Positions 16,329 to 25,110 of a stretch of DNA of 64,000 nt are shown here, piece after piece. The notes under the pieces were generated by a model. The model had not been told where the DNA came from and made no database searches. It was given only the letters and a program-made list of their open reading frames with translations. Every line of letters starts with the position of its first letter. The first letter of the stretch is position 1. Made by a program: the position numbers and the translations under genes. Source of the stretch: an uncultured bacterium (GTDB taxonomy: Bacteria; Planctomycetota; JAJSAM01; JAJVHW01); contig CALKVK010000006.1 in NCBI GenBank assembly GCA_937996235.1, positions 186,001-250,000 on the forward strand. The letters are read 5' to 3'.

Positions 16329-19300
16329 GTGAACATCCGCGCACTCGTTGCCGCGGTGTCGGCGGCTCTCCTCGTCGCCTGCGCGCGGTCGCACGCTTCG
16401 GCACCGCCGTTCATCGCGCCCTCGCCGGCCTTCCCGCCGGCGCAGGCGTCGCGCACTCGCTTGCTGCCGCGCGGCGCTCTGTACCGGCTGGGTGTGCCCG
16501 CTCCGAGCCGCGACTCCGACGCGTGGCGCTACGCCGATCGCGCCTCGCCACCGTTGCCGGAGCGGGAGGTCCCCAAGCGCCGCTGGGCGCCCGACGACGA
16601 ACCGTTGCGGGCCACTGCGACCCCCGACGGCGCCCGGATCGCCGCGAGCTACGACGGCGGCAGCGTCGCGCTCTGGTCGGGGGCGCCACGCCGCGAGCGA
16701 ACGCTCGTGGGTCACGTCCGGGACGTCGAGAGTCTGTCGTTCTCGCCCAACGGCGCGTCGCTCGTGACGGCATCGAGCGACGGCGAGGTGCGCGTGTGGC
16801 GGACGTCCGACGGCACCGAGCGGTTCGTCCTGTCGATGCGCGGCGGGGACACGTTGGCCTCCGAGCCGGTTGAGATCCGCTTCTCCGCGGACGGGCGCAG
16901 TCTGCTCGTCGCGGGGCTCGCGCGTGTGCGTCGGTGGTCGCTCGGCGACGGGCGGGAGCTCGACGCCGACGCTGCGCATCTCGACGGCATCGAGCGCGTC
17001 GCGGTCTCGCCGCGCGGGTGGGCCGCGTCGTGCGACGGCGGCAGCGTCGTGTACCGGTGGGATCTCGCGAGCGGCGCGCGCGAGTTGCTGACGGGCCACG
17101 AGAGCAACGTGACCGACCTCGCCGTCTCGCCCGACGGCAGCCTCCTCGCGACGACGGCGCTGGACCACGGCGTGCGGTTCTGGGGCGACGGGCGCGCTCC
17201 GTCGCGCCTCGCGAACGGACGCCACTACTCGGGCGCCCTGTGCGCGGACTTCGACCCGAGGGGGTCCGTGCTGATGGTCGGTGACGCGTGGGGTCAGGCC
17301 CGCTCGTGGGTCACGGCGGACGGCGCGCTCTGGAACTGGTTCCGGCTGCATCATGAGTCCGAGGACTGGCACGACTACGGCGTCGACGATCTCGCGTGGT
17401 CCCCGGACGGGTCGATGCTGGCGACGACCGGAGCCGACGGGTACGTCGCCGTGTGGCTCAGCACCGCGCTCGACGACGAAGAGCCGCTCGCGAAGCGCGC
17501 GATGCAGGACGCGTGCGACATCGCATGGACGCCCGACGGCACGTCGCTGCTCGTGCGTCACGGACCGGAGGGGCACCTCGCATTCCTCGCTGCGGACGAC
17601 CTGGCGACGCAGTCCGAGTCGACGGCGGTCGGCTGGCGCAGCGCGGCACTCGCGCCCGACGGCGACGTGGTCGCTGCCTGCGCCGCCAGCGGGGAACTCG
17701 TCGTGCTCGCCCGCGCCGACCTGTCGGAGCGCGCGCGAGCGCCGGCGGATGCTCTCGTCGTCGCCTGGGCGCCGGATGCGCAGCGGTTGCTCACCGGCGG
17801 CGAGGACGGCACGCTGCTCGTCTGGGATGTCGCGACGCTGCTCGGCGCGCCGCCCGCCGCAGCCATCCCGCGCACGGCGGCGGTCGACGAACCTCCACCG
17901 GGCGATGCGCCGGAGCGTCCGGTGGCGCAGGTGAGCGGTCTCGCGGACGGCGAGTGCGTCCGCGCGTACGAAGGCGAGCTGCCGGGCGCGGAGCCGGTCG
18001 GCGTGAAGGCGGTACTCGTCCTCGACGGGCGGAGCGGCCGACCGCTTGTCGGCGCCGAGGTGTCGGTGTTCGGCGAGCCCGGGCGCGGCTACCGCGACGA
18101 GCCGTTCACGTCCGGCACGACCGACGCACACGGACTCACCGCGGTCCTCAGCGCGTCTCGGGAGCAGTGGGTCGTGCGTCGCAACGGGTTCGCGCCGCAG
18201 TCGTTGCTGACAACCGGACCGGACGGCCCCGTCGTGCTCTTCCCCGGTGCGGGCGCGCGCGCGCGCGTCGTCGATCCGTTCGGTGATCCGCTCGTCGATG
18301 CCGACGTGCAGCTCTTCCTCGGCTGCGGGCACAGTCCGGCGGTGCACCGCGCGCGGACCGACTCTGAGGGCCGGTTCGCGTTCCCCGATGCGGAGCCGCG
18401 CGCCCGCGGGATGTTGTGGCTCGTCGGACGCGGGATCGCGTCGGAGTACGTGGGTCACGAGGTGCTCTGGGCCGCCGGTCTGCGCGAACCGACGATCGTG
18501 ACGAAGCCGGGTGTCGACATCCGCGGCGTCGTCACGAACGCGGACGGCTCTCCGTGCTCCGGGTGGTACGTCGCGTCTGAGGAGCCGTACCGAGGTCCCG
18601 TCGTGGCGACGGCGCCCGACGGCTCGTTCGAGCTCCCCACGTTCGACCCGGAGGAGGAACTCCTCCTCGAGTCGCCCGGCGGACGGATGCACGGCACGCT
18701 CCGACAGCCCCTGGCGCACGCACCCGCGCTGCTCCGCATCGTCGCGCCGACGCACGGAGACGAAAGCGTCGAGGGGCAGTCGATGCGCCGCGCCGTTCCG
18801 TTTCCGGTGCGGGTCGTGGATGCGCGCGGCGCCGCCGTGCGGTCAGGAGTCCGGCTCGTCCACACGGTCACGGGCTTCGTGTTCGCGGGCGACCCGCTCG
18901 CGGAGCCCGTCGACGGCGCGACGAGCATCGTGCACGCGCCCGAGGGACGCTACGTGCTCCTCGTCGGCGGTCCCTTCACGCCCTACGCGGCGGAGCCGGT
19001 CGAAGTGGACGTGCACCGCGACGCCGAGGCGGCGTTCGTCGTCGCGGCACAGGCGCAGCCGACGCTCGACGTGGAGCTGCCGGTCGATGCCCCGGAAGTC
19101 GCGATGCGGCTCGTCGTCGATGGCGCCGCCCTCGACGTGAGCGACTCCGGTGACGCGCCGTTCCATCTGCCGCGGAGCGCCCGCGCGGCGCTCCAGGTCT
19201 GGCACGAGAAGCGTTCCCAGGTGAACGAGAGCGTCTCGTTGATGCGTGTGTTCGAGGTCGGTCCGGAGCGCGGCGGTCGCCGCGGCGTGCGCGTCGACTG

Positions 19301-20027
19301 GCCGCGTCCGCACCTGGTCCGGCTGACGGGTCTCGGCGATGTCGACGCCGTGGAGGCGGAAGCGGGGCCGGTCGCGATCGACGGTCGGCTCGTCGCCGCG
19401 ACCGACGGGCGCGCGTTCGTGTTCCGCACGTACGCCGAGGGGACGCTGCGCCTGACGCTGCGCGACCGCGACGGACGCGTGGCGCGCGCGGAGGTCGAAC
19501 TCGACGGCGACCCGGACGTCGATCTGATCCGGCGGGTGGAGTGGACACCTGCCGAGCGCGCGGAACTCGCGCTGCGACTCCCGCTGGGAACGCCGGCGGC
19601 GCGCGTCGTCGTCTGGGACGGAGGCTCCAACCTGGGCCCTGGCTCCGCGTGGACTGCGAAGCTCGACGGCGAGCCCGTGATCCTGCTCGATCCGGACGTT
19701 CGACCTCCGGCTCTCGCACAGCTCGACGTTCGGGGTTGGGCGCCGCGGAGCGTCGCGATCACGGCGCCGGAACGGCGCGACGTGACGTGGGGCGACGCGA
19801 CGCTCGTGCTCGACGTGACGACCTCGCGCGGCGAGCGGCCGGAGGTCGTCGTCGTGATGGACGGGTGCACGGTCACTCGCAGAGACGGCCGCGTCGAGCT
19901 CCGCGGAATCGATGCCGGGAAGCTCACGATCCTGGTCGGTGCGAAGGACTGCGTACCGCAGGTGATCGACCTCGACGTGAGCCCGGGCGCCGTGCGGCTC
20001 CTCGAGATCGCGCTGCCGACGAGGTGA
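16329..20027 (+). CDS. WD40-propeller lipoprotein with C-terminal carboxypeptidase-regulatory-like domains
   Basis: A 1,232-residue exported protein. A lipoprotein signal ends at LVAC (Cys about 18). Residues about 85-520 hold a WD40 propeller of roughly eight blades; typical blades end in VRVWRTSDG, VYRWDLASG, VRFWGDG and LLVWDVA and begin with LSFSPNG- or LAVSPDG-like strands. The second half has at least five transthyretin-like (carboxypeptidase regulatory) beta-sandwich units, marked by DGRSGRPLVGAEV-, DPFGDPLVDADV- and DADGSPC-like openings. GTG at 16329 was chosen because it begins the signal peptide. Codon use looks a little less extreme in G+C third positions than the neighbours. The gene faces a convergent HEAT-like gene, with a hairpin between them. 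No enzyme motif seen. Confidence 0.8.
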   Translation: MNIRALVAAVSAALLVACARSHASAPPFIAPSPAFPPAQASRTRLLPRGALYRLGVPAPSRDSDAWRYADRASPPLPEREVPKRRWAPDDEPLRATATPDGARIAASYDGGSVALWSGAPRRERTLVGHVRDVESLSFSPNGASLVTASSDGEVRVWRTSDGTERFVLSMRGGDTLASEPVEIRFSADGRSLLVAGLARVRRWSLGDGRELDADAAHLDGIERVAVSPRGWAASCDGGSVVYRWDLASGARELLTGHESNVTDLAVSPDGSLLATTALDHGVRFWGDGRAPSRLANGRHYSGALCADFDPRGSVLMVGDAWGQARSWVTADGALWNWFRLHHESEDWHDYGVDDLAWSPDGSMLATTGADGYVAVWLSTALDDEEPLAKRAMQDACDIAWTPDGTSLLVRHGPEGHLAFLAADDLATQSESTAVGWRSAALAPDGDVVAACAASGELVVLARADLSERARAPADALVVAWAPDAQRLLTGGEDGTLLVWDVATLLGAPPAAAIPRTAAVDEPPPGDAPERPVAQVSGLADGECVRAYEGELPGAEPVGVKAVLVLDGRSGRPLVGAEVSVFGEPGRGYRDEPFTSGTTDAHGLTAVLSASREQWVVRRNGFAPQSLLTTGPDGPVVLFPGAGARARVVDPFGDPLVDADVQLFLGCGHSPAVHRARTDSEGRFAFPDAEPRARGMLWLVGRGIASEYVGHEVLWAAGLREPTIVTKPGVDIRGVVTNADGSPCSGWYVASEEPYRGPVVATAPDGSFELPTFDPEEELLLESPGGRMHGTLRQPLAHAPALLRIVAPTHGDESVEGQSMRRAVPFPVRVVDARGAAVRSGVRLVHTVTGFVFAGDPLAEPVDGATSIVHAPEGRYVLLVGGPFTPYAAEPVEVDVHRDAEAAFVVAAQAQPTLDVELPVDAPEVAMRLVVDGAALDVSDSGDAPFHLPRSARAALQVWHEKRSQVNESVSLMRVFEVGPERGGRRGVRVDWPRPHLVRLTGLGDVDAVEAEAGPVAIDGRLVAATDGRAFVFRTYAEGTLRLTLRDRDGRVARAEVELDGDPDVDLIRRVEWTPAERAELALRLPLGTPAARVVVWDGGSNLGPGSAWTAKLDGEPVILLDPDVRPPALAQLDVRGWAPRSVAITAPERRDVTWGDATLVLDVTTSRGERPEVVVVMDGCTVTRRDGRVELRGIDAGKLTILVGAKDCVPQVIDLDVSPGAVRLLEIALPTR

Positions 20028-20174
20028 GCCTCCACGCGACGTCGGCGTAGAGGCCTCGCGCGTCCCACGCTGGCGGGCAGACCGTCGACGCCGCGCGACG
20101 CCGTGGCGCTGCGCCGTCGCAACCGCCGCTGTCGACCGCGAGCGACGACCGGACCTTCGTGCCGGCGCAGCGCG

Positions 20175-20198
20175 CGCCACGTTCCGACGAACGTGGCG
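20175..20198. terminator. Perfect 10-bp stem-loop between convergent genes
   Basis: CGCCACGTTC (20175-20184) and GAACGTGGCG (20189-20198) form a perfect stem with a 4-nt loop. It lies in the 273-nt gap between two converging genes, so it could terminate transcription from both sides. No T-run follows on either strand. I see nothing else definite in the gap. Confidence 0.55.
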
Positions 20199-20300
20199 GA
20201 GCCCCGGTCGTGCACCGGATCTCGCGGCGAGTGCGTTTGCGACAGCGTCGCTTTGCGGAGTCCTGCGCGGCGCGTCGGTTCCCATCACGCGGTCGCGCGT

Positions 20301-21950
20301 TCACTCCCTTCGCGACAGTCGCTCCAGAGCCTCGCGCGCGGTCTCACGCACCAGCGCCCGATCCCCGCCCGGTCGCGCGTCGTCGCGGAGCGACTCGAGC
20401 TCGTTGCGCAGTCCCTCCAGCCGGAGCAGGCCGGCCGCCCGGGCAGCCGGGACCATCACGGGCGAGGGGTCCGCCGCGGTCAGGAGCGCGCGCAGTCGCT
20501 GCTGGACATCGGAGCGGAAGCGATCGCGCTCCGCACCCTCGATGAGTTCGTCCGGGCCGTCCAGTCTCGTGATCACGGTAGCGAGCACGATGGCGGGACG
20601 CCGCGCGGCCTCGTCGAACGCGCGCCGCACGTCCGCCGCCGCGGTGGACCAGTACGTCCACGCACCGGCCGCGCCGGCGCAACGCATCGTGCCGCTCACG
20701 TCGGTGTCGTCGTCCGCCGCGCCGAAGAACGCCGCCTCGAGCCTTGCGCGAACGGCGGGCTCGGTCATCTCGCTCCGGAGCGCTGCGGCGCGTCGCGTCG
20801 CGAGGGTATGCAGCAGGATGCCCCCCAGCCGCTCCACGTCGAGCGGCTCGGAGTCGAGCACGAGTTCGACGAACGCCCGGCGATCGCGCCCTGCGTGGCG
20901 GTCGCGCCATTGATGGAGCGGCTCCAGCGCGTCCAGTGGCGCGAGCTCGGGGTCGTCGTCGATCGCGAGCGCCATGGCGTGGAGCGCGAACGACGCGTCT
21001 GGCAGCGCGGCGACTGCGAGCAGTGCCGACCGCTTCTCGGGCACGGACTCCATTTCGCGGATCGCGCGGAGCATGCCGAGGCCCGAGGGATCGGCGCCCA
21101 GCGTGGCGAGGATTCGCATCGCGACGATGCGATCGCGCGAGCGCTCTGACGCATCGGCGGCGATGCGCTCCAGTTCCGCGACGATCTCGCGCGCTCCCGC
21201 GGGACCGAACTCGACCATCACGGCGCGTCGGGCAGGCGCCCAGCCGGCGTCGCGCCGCGAGAGCATCCGCGCGAGCACCGTGGTGATCGCATTCGCGTCG
21301 GTCGCGCCGTACTCCGCGATCAGGCGGAGCACCTGCCGCGCGCGCAGCTCCGACGCCGCGTCGTCGTGCTCGAACGCGAGCCCCGCGAACACGTCGAGGA
21401 GCGCGCCGACATCGGCGTCGGGGTCGCGTTCGATGGCGCCCGCCGCTGCCTGGCACGACTCGAGGAGGACGTCGACCTCCCGGACAGCCACGGCCTCGCC
21501 GGCCACGAGCCCGAGCAGCGCGCCCAGGTCGTCGCCCCGTGCGGACGCGAGCTCCTTCGAGCATCTCTCCACCGCGCGGGCGTCTCCGGCACCCTTCGCC
21601 GTGCGCAGGGCCTCCATCGCGACGCTCGGCGGCCGACCCGGCGGGTCCCGTCCCGGCACAGACTCGGCGTCGCCCCCCGGCGCCGTCTCGGCAGCGGGCC
21701 GCACCCGCTCGCGCTCCGAAGTGGCGGACTCGTCTCCGACGCATGCCGACGCCGCTGCCGCCGTCGCCGCCCGGCGCTCGGCGCCCCCATGGTGCGCCCC
21801 CGTCGAGCGCCACGCTGCCCAGAGTCCCGCGCCAACCGCGACGAGAGAGATGGCGACGACGGCGCGCGCGCGCGTGCGAATGGCGTGTCCCTCCGCGGCG
21901 ACCGCAACTGGGGGACGCCAGCGTCCCTCGCTCGGGCGTCCCGGCTTCAT
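20301..21950 (-). CDS. Membrane-anchored alpha-helical (HEAT-like) protein
   Basis: A 549-residue protein. A basic N-terminus is followed by one hydrophobic helix (about 29-47) and a low-complexity linker. About 440 residues of paired helices follow, with no Cys-rich or catalytic motif. Repeats such as AREIVAELERIAADASERSRDRIVAMRILATLG look like HEAT or ARM units (positions about 240-280). The N-terminal helix probably anchors the protein with the helical array outside. The start is ATG at 21950; a later start would lose the anchor. No operon partner: the rhomboid gene upstream runs the other way. Function unknown. Confidence 0.7.
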   Translation of the reverse strand: MKPGRPSEGRWRPPVAVAAEGHAIRTRARAVVAISLVAVGAGLWAAWRSTGAHHGGAERRAATAAAASACVGDESATSERERVRPAAETAPGGDAESVPGRDPPGRPPSVAMEALRTAKGAGDARAVERCSKELASARGDDLGALLGLVAGEAVAVREVDVLLESCQAAAGAIERDPDADVGALLDVFAGLAFEHDDAASELRARQVLRLIAEYGATDANAITTVLARMLSRRDAGWAPARRAVMVEFGPAGAREIVAELERIAADASERSRDRIVAMRILATLGADPSGLGMLRAIREMESVPEKRSALLAVAALPDASFALHAMALAIDDDPELAPLDALEPLHQWRDRHAGRDRRAFVELVLDSEPLDVERLGGILLHTLATRRAAALRSEMTEPAVRARLEAAFFGAADDDTDVSGTMRCAGAAGAWTYWSTAAADVRRAFDEAARRPAIVLATVITRLDGPDELIEGAERDRFRSDVQQRLRALLTAADPSPVMVPAARAAGLLRLEGLRNELESLRDDARPGGDRALVRETAREALERLSRRE

Positions 21951-22116
21951 CGTACGACGTCGCTGCCGCTCTCTCGGGCCCGGTGGGAGGTGCGGCCGTC
22001 GTTTCGCGTCCCCTTCGATCCACGCGCGTCGTGTGCCAGAGTGTCATGCGCGCCCGCACCGTCCGGGCTCCGCGGCCGCGCGGGGCCTGCGGCACGCGGC
22101 GTGCGCACGGAGTCCC

Positions 22117-22992
22117 ATGACCGCCGTCCTGCGTTCGGCATCGCCGGAGATGTGCGACGAGGCCGCGCTCGTGCTGAGCGCGCTCGAGATCCCGTTCGAG
22201 CGGGCGCGCGAGGGGCGGGTGCACGTGCTGATCGTGGCCGACGCGGACGCGGCGCGCGCGTCGGCGGAGCTCGTCGACTACCTGCGCGAGCCGCCGCTCG
22301 TCGAGGCGGAGCCGCGGCGGGTGGCGCGCGGACGTGCGTGGCCGGGCGCGGTCGTCTACGTCGCGCTGCTCGGCGCGCTGCACTGGGCCGCGACGTACGG
22401 CGCGTTCGGACGCGCCTGGTACGCGGCCGGACGGCTCGACGGCGAGCGCTTCCGCGAGGGCGAGTGGTGGCGCGCCGTGACGTCGCTCGGGCTGCACGCG
22501 GGCGCCGGGCATCTCGTGTCGAACGTCGTGTTCGGCGCGCTCTTCGGGGCGCTCCTCGCCGAGGCGTGCGGGGCCGGGCTCGCGTGGCTGCTGTTCCTCG
22601 CGGCCGGCGTGCTCGGGAACGTCGCGGACGTGGTGCTGCGTCCGGAGCCGCACACCGCGGTCGGCGCGTCGACCGCGATCTTCGGCGCGATCGGCGCCCT
22701 CGGTGCGCACGAGTGGGTGCGCGGCTTCCACGGGGCGCGCGACGTGCTGCGCCGCGCCGCGCCGCTCGTCGGCGGCGTGATCCTGCTCGGCTATCTGGGC
22801 GGCGGCGGCGGCTCCGCGGAGAACACCGACGTGCTCGCTCACGTGACGGGGTTCGTCGCCGGCACGGCGCTGGGTCTCGTCGCCGCCGCGTGGCGTCCCC
22901 TGCGGACCGCGGGGACACGTCTGCAGGCGCTCTGCGCCGCCGCGGCGCTCGTCGTCTTCGCGGCGGGCTGGTGCGTCGCCCTCGCCGGCTGA
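22117..22992 (+). CDS. Rhomboid-family intramembrane serine protease
   Basis: A 291-residue membrane protein. The catalytic Ser is S185 in GASTAIFG and the catalytic His is H242 in LAHVTGFVAG, spaced as in rhomboids. HAGAGHLVSNVVFGALFG gives the usual HxxxN transmembrane helix (about residues 127-146). An N-terminal cytoplasmic domain of about 75 residues looks like the small alpha/beta domain (DUF2007-like) that sometimes precedes rhomboids. ATG at 22117 was chosen for its fit to that domain. Rhomboids cleave within membrane helices of single-pass proteins; the two single-pass genes downstream could be substrates, which is only a guess. Confidence 0.88.
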   Translation: MTAVLRSASPEMCDEAALVLSALEIPFERAREGRVHVLIVADADAARASAELVDYLREPPLVEAEPRRVARGRAWPGAVVYVALLGALHWAATYGAFGRAWYAAGRLDGERFREGEWWRAVTSLGLHAGAGHLVSNVVFGALFGALLAEACGAGLAWLLFLAAGVLGNVADVVLRPEPHTAVGASTAIFGAIGALGAHEWVRGFHGARDVLRRAAPLVGGVILLGYLGGGGGSAENTDVLAHVTGFVAGTALGLVAAAWRPLRTAGTRLQALCAAAALVVFAAGWCVALAG

Positions 22993-23124
22993 CGCGGGTC
23001 CGGCAGGCCGAACCGGAGCAGCTCCCCGCCGGGCCCGCGGGTTCAAGTGCGCGCTCGGCGCGAGCCGATGGGGGACTCCTGGCGTGGCGTTCGCGCTGCA
23101 GCGTCGCGCGTGGGAGAGAGAGAC

Positions 23125-23853
23125 ATGTCCGAGGAAGGGAACGGCGACGACGTCGCCGAGCTCGACCGGGCCCTGCGCGAGGCGCGGGAACGGTCGGCGC
23201 GGCTGCGGCGCGTCCAGACCTGCGCGACCCTCACGCTCGTCGGGGTCTTCGCGGTCGCGATCACTTCGTTCGTGCGCACGGGCCGCGAGATGTACGCGCC
23301 CGAGCGCTTCGAGTCGGCGCTCGGTCCGCAGGTGGCGATGCTGCGCCCGCAGCTCGAGTCCACCGTGCGGCAGGTCGCGGAGCACGTCGGACCGCACTAC
23401 GCGCGCCTCGGCCAGGAGCGCCTGGAGGCCGTCCTGCCGCGCTTCGGCGAAGCGCTACAGGGCGAGCTCGAGGGGCTCACGAACGGGCTCGCCGCGCGCG
23501 CGGAGAAGCGCGTCGCCTCGGCGCTCGCGTCGGTCGAGCAGAAGCAGATGGAGCGGCTCCAGGTGCTCTATCCGGACCTCGACGAGAAGCGCTTCGACGA
23601 ACTCCGCAAGGCGTGGCTGCGCGACGTGCAGACCGACACCGAGGACGCGCTCGCCGACTTCCAGGAGCGGATGGTCACGGACCTGCACGTGCTCGCGAAG
23701 ACCATCGAGACGTTTGGTCCGAGCCGCTACGACGACATGGACAAGGCGACGCTCGAGCGGATGTACGCGCACCTCTGGCTGCAGCGCATCGACGCCGAGA
23801 TCACGTCGGACCTGCCGCTCGAGGGCAACGGGAAGGGAGGCCGCGATGGCTGA
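23125..23853 (+). CDS. Single-pass membrane protein with long helical tail
   Basis: A 242-residue protein. A charged helical N-terminus precedes one transmembrane segment (about 31-48). The remainder is rich in Glu, Arg and Leu and looks like extended helix or coiled coil. I recognise no domain. ATG at 23125 has GGGAGAGAGA upstream; the in-frame ATG at about 23047 is less likely. The stop codon overlaps the start of the next gene by 8 nt, and that gene has the same architecture, so the two may be diverged paralogues that pair. Confidence 0.65.
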   Translation: MSEEGNGDDVAELDRALREARERSARLRRVQTCATLTLVGVFAVAITSFVRTGREMYAPERFESALGPQVAMLRPQLESTVRQVAEHVGPHYARLGQERLEAVLPRFGEALQGELEGLTNGLAARAEKRVASALASVEQKQMERLQVLYPDLDEKRFDELRKAWLRDVQTDTEDALADFQERMVTDLHVLAKTIETFGPSRYDDMDKATLERMYAHLWLQRIDAEITSDLPLEGNGKGGRDG

Positions 23854-24562
23854 CTCGCGCTCGCTCCCCGAGATCGTCGAGTCCGTGCGCGCCGAGGCGC
23901 GCGCGAACGAGGCGCGGCTGAAGCGCCGCATCGCGCTGACGTTCGGCATGGCCGTGTTCGCCGCCGGCTACCTCGGCTGGCTGCACGCGCGCTTCACCGA
24001 GCTCGACGCGAACGCGGTGACGGAGATCGCGCGCGGACAGGTCGAGGCGCGGCTGCCGGATCTCGGCCGGCGTGTCTCGCAGATGGCCGTCGATGCCGCC
24101 CCGGACCTGCTCGATCGCGCCGAGGAAGGGCTCCTGTCGGCACCGCAGACCCTCCGCGACGCCGTCGAGGCGCGCCTGACCTCGCACGTGGAGGGCGTCC
24201 TCGACGAGGCCGCCGGCGCGTTCGACGAGCAGCTCGCCGCGGTGGTCGAGCCGGCGTTCGCGCAGGTGGCGGACGCGGGCGGCGACTCCGGTCCGCCCCC
24301 GGTCGAGGAGCTCATGGACGCCCTCCGCGCCCGCTACCGCGAGCAGGTGGGCGGCATGGTCGCGCGCGTCTACACGTCGTATGCGGAGCGCGTCGCGTCC
24401 GTGGACGAGTACCTGCGGCGACTGCGCAGCGCGGGCGACCTGACGGTCCGCGAGCGCGCCGACCGCGAGATCATCGAGGCGTCGGTGGCGCTCCGGCGCT
24501 TCCACATCGACCCCGTCGCGACGCCGGCCACCGAGGTCGGACGCGTCGACGACGCCGAGTGA
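23846..24562 (+). CDS. Single-pass membrane protein, partner of the preceding gene
   Basis: A 238-residue protein with the same plan as its neighbour: a charged N-terminal helix, a transmembrane segment (about 29-47), then a helical outer region rich in Glu, Ala and Arg. ATG at 23846 lies 8 nt before the end of the preceding frame, and GGGAGG overlaps that gene, so the pair is translationally coupled. No domain recognised. The two are probably a heteromeric membrane pair of unknown function. Confidence 0.65.
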   Translation: MADSRSLPEIVESVRAEARANEARLKRRIALTFGMAVFAAGYLGWLHARFTELDANAVTEIARGQVEARLPDLGRRVSQMAVDAAPDLLDRAEEGLLSAPQTLRDAVEARLTSHVEGVLDEAAGAFDEQLAAVVEPAFAQVADAGGDSGPPPVEELMDALRARYREQVGGMVARVYTSYAERVASVDEYLRRLRSAGDLTVRERADREIIEASVALRRFHIDPVATPATEVGRVDDAE

Positions 24563-24627
24563 CGCCCCCTTCGCGCGGCCCCGCGGAGCTCGCTCCGCGG
24601 CGCCTGCGCGCCCCGCCCGCGCCGCAG

Positions 24628-24730
24628 GTCTGTCCCCCGCGCGGCGAGGAAGTTGCGCCACGCAACAAACCAGGACCGTCCCCGTTGGCGCGAGAAAGTT
24701 GCGTCACGCAACAAGCGAGGACCGTCCCCG
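24628..24730. repeat. 46-bp-period REP-like repeat (GTCCCC boxes)
   Basis: GTCCCC boxes begin at 24632, 24678 and 24724, exactly 46 bp apart. Each interval carries GTTGCG-n-CACGCAAC, which can fold as a hairpin, and ends in AGGACC (first interval CAGGACC, second GAGGACC). The same layout recurs on the other strand at 49.3 kb. It is part of a 548-nt stretch (24563-25110) with no gene. Confidence 0.75.
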
Positions 24731-24735
24731 ATTCC

Positions 24736-25020
24736 CGGAGGGATGGTGCCCGCGGGCCGTGCGACCGAGGGGGAGGACGGTTCGACGTAGGCCGCCGCAC
24801 GCCCGTGAGCACCCCACTGGCACGGGAGGCGCGTCGCGTGCTGCGCACGCGGCGTGCCCCTCCGGCACGAGCGTGCTCCGCACGCGAAGTGACGGAGGGA
24901 TGGTGCTCGCGGGCCGTGCGACCGAGGGGGAGGACGGTTCGACGTAGGCCGCCGCACGCCCGTGAGCACCCCACTGGCGCGGGAGGCGCGTCGCGTGCTT
25001 CGCACGCGGCGTGCCCCCCT
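24736..25020. repeat. Direct repeat of period 157 bp with mini-hairpins
   Basis: Copy A starts at 24736 and copy B at 24893. Over about 125 bp they differ at about three positions, then diverge. Each contains GCGTGC-nnn-GCACGC hairpins (24836-24850, 24871-24885 and 24993-25007). I see no open frame with coding character. It lies between the REP-like array and the start of the next gene. Confidence 0.75.
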
Positions 25021-25110
25021 CGCACGCCGAGTGCCGGAGAACGAACCATCGACGTGTAGCGTCTGTTGGGACGTGGCTCCGCGCCCGCGGCCGTCGAAGG
25101 GAGTGTCTCC

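Larger units (their letters stand above)
24563..25110. other. Gene-free stretch of 548 nt
   Basis: This interval holds the REP-like array and the 157-bp direct repeat, listed separately. Apart from these I see a purine-rich approach to the GTG at 25111 and no tRNA, small ORF with coding character or clear promoter. Confidence 0.7.

Noticed and set aside
20028..20300. A tRNA or small RNA gene in this gap
   Set aside because: No cloverleaf could be drawn; only one hairpin is clear.
24628..24730. CRISPR array at the 46-bp-period repeats
   Set aside because: Only three boxes, the whole 46-bp unit is similar with no unique spacers, and no cas gene is near. It fits a REP-like element.
25066..25110. 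TTG start at 25066 for the beta-sandwich gene
   Set aside because: GTG at 25111 has a proper ribosome site and begins right at the signal helix.
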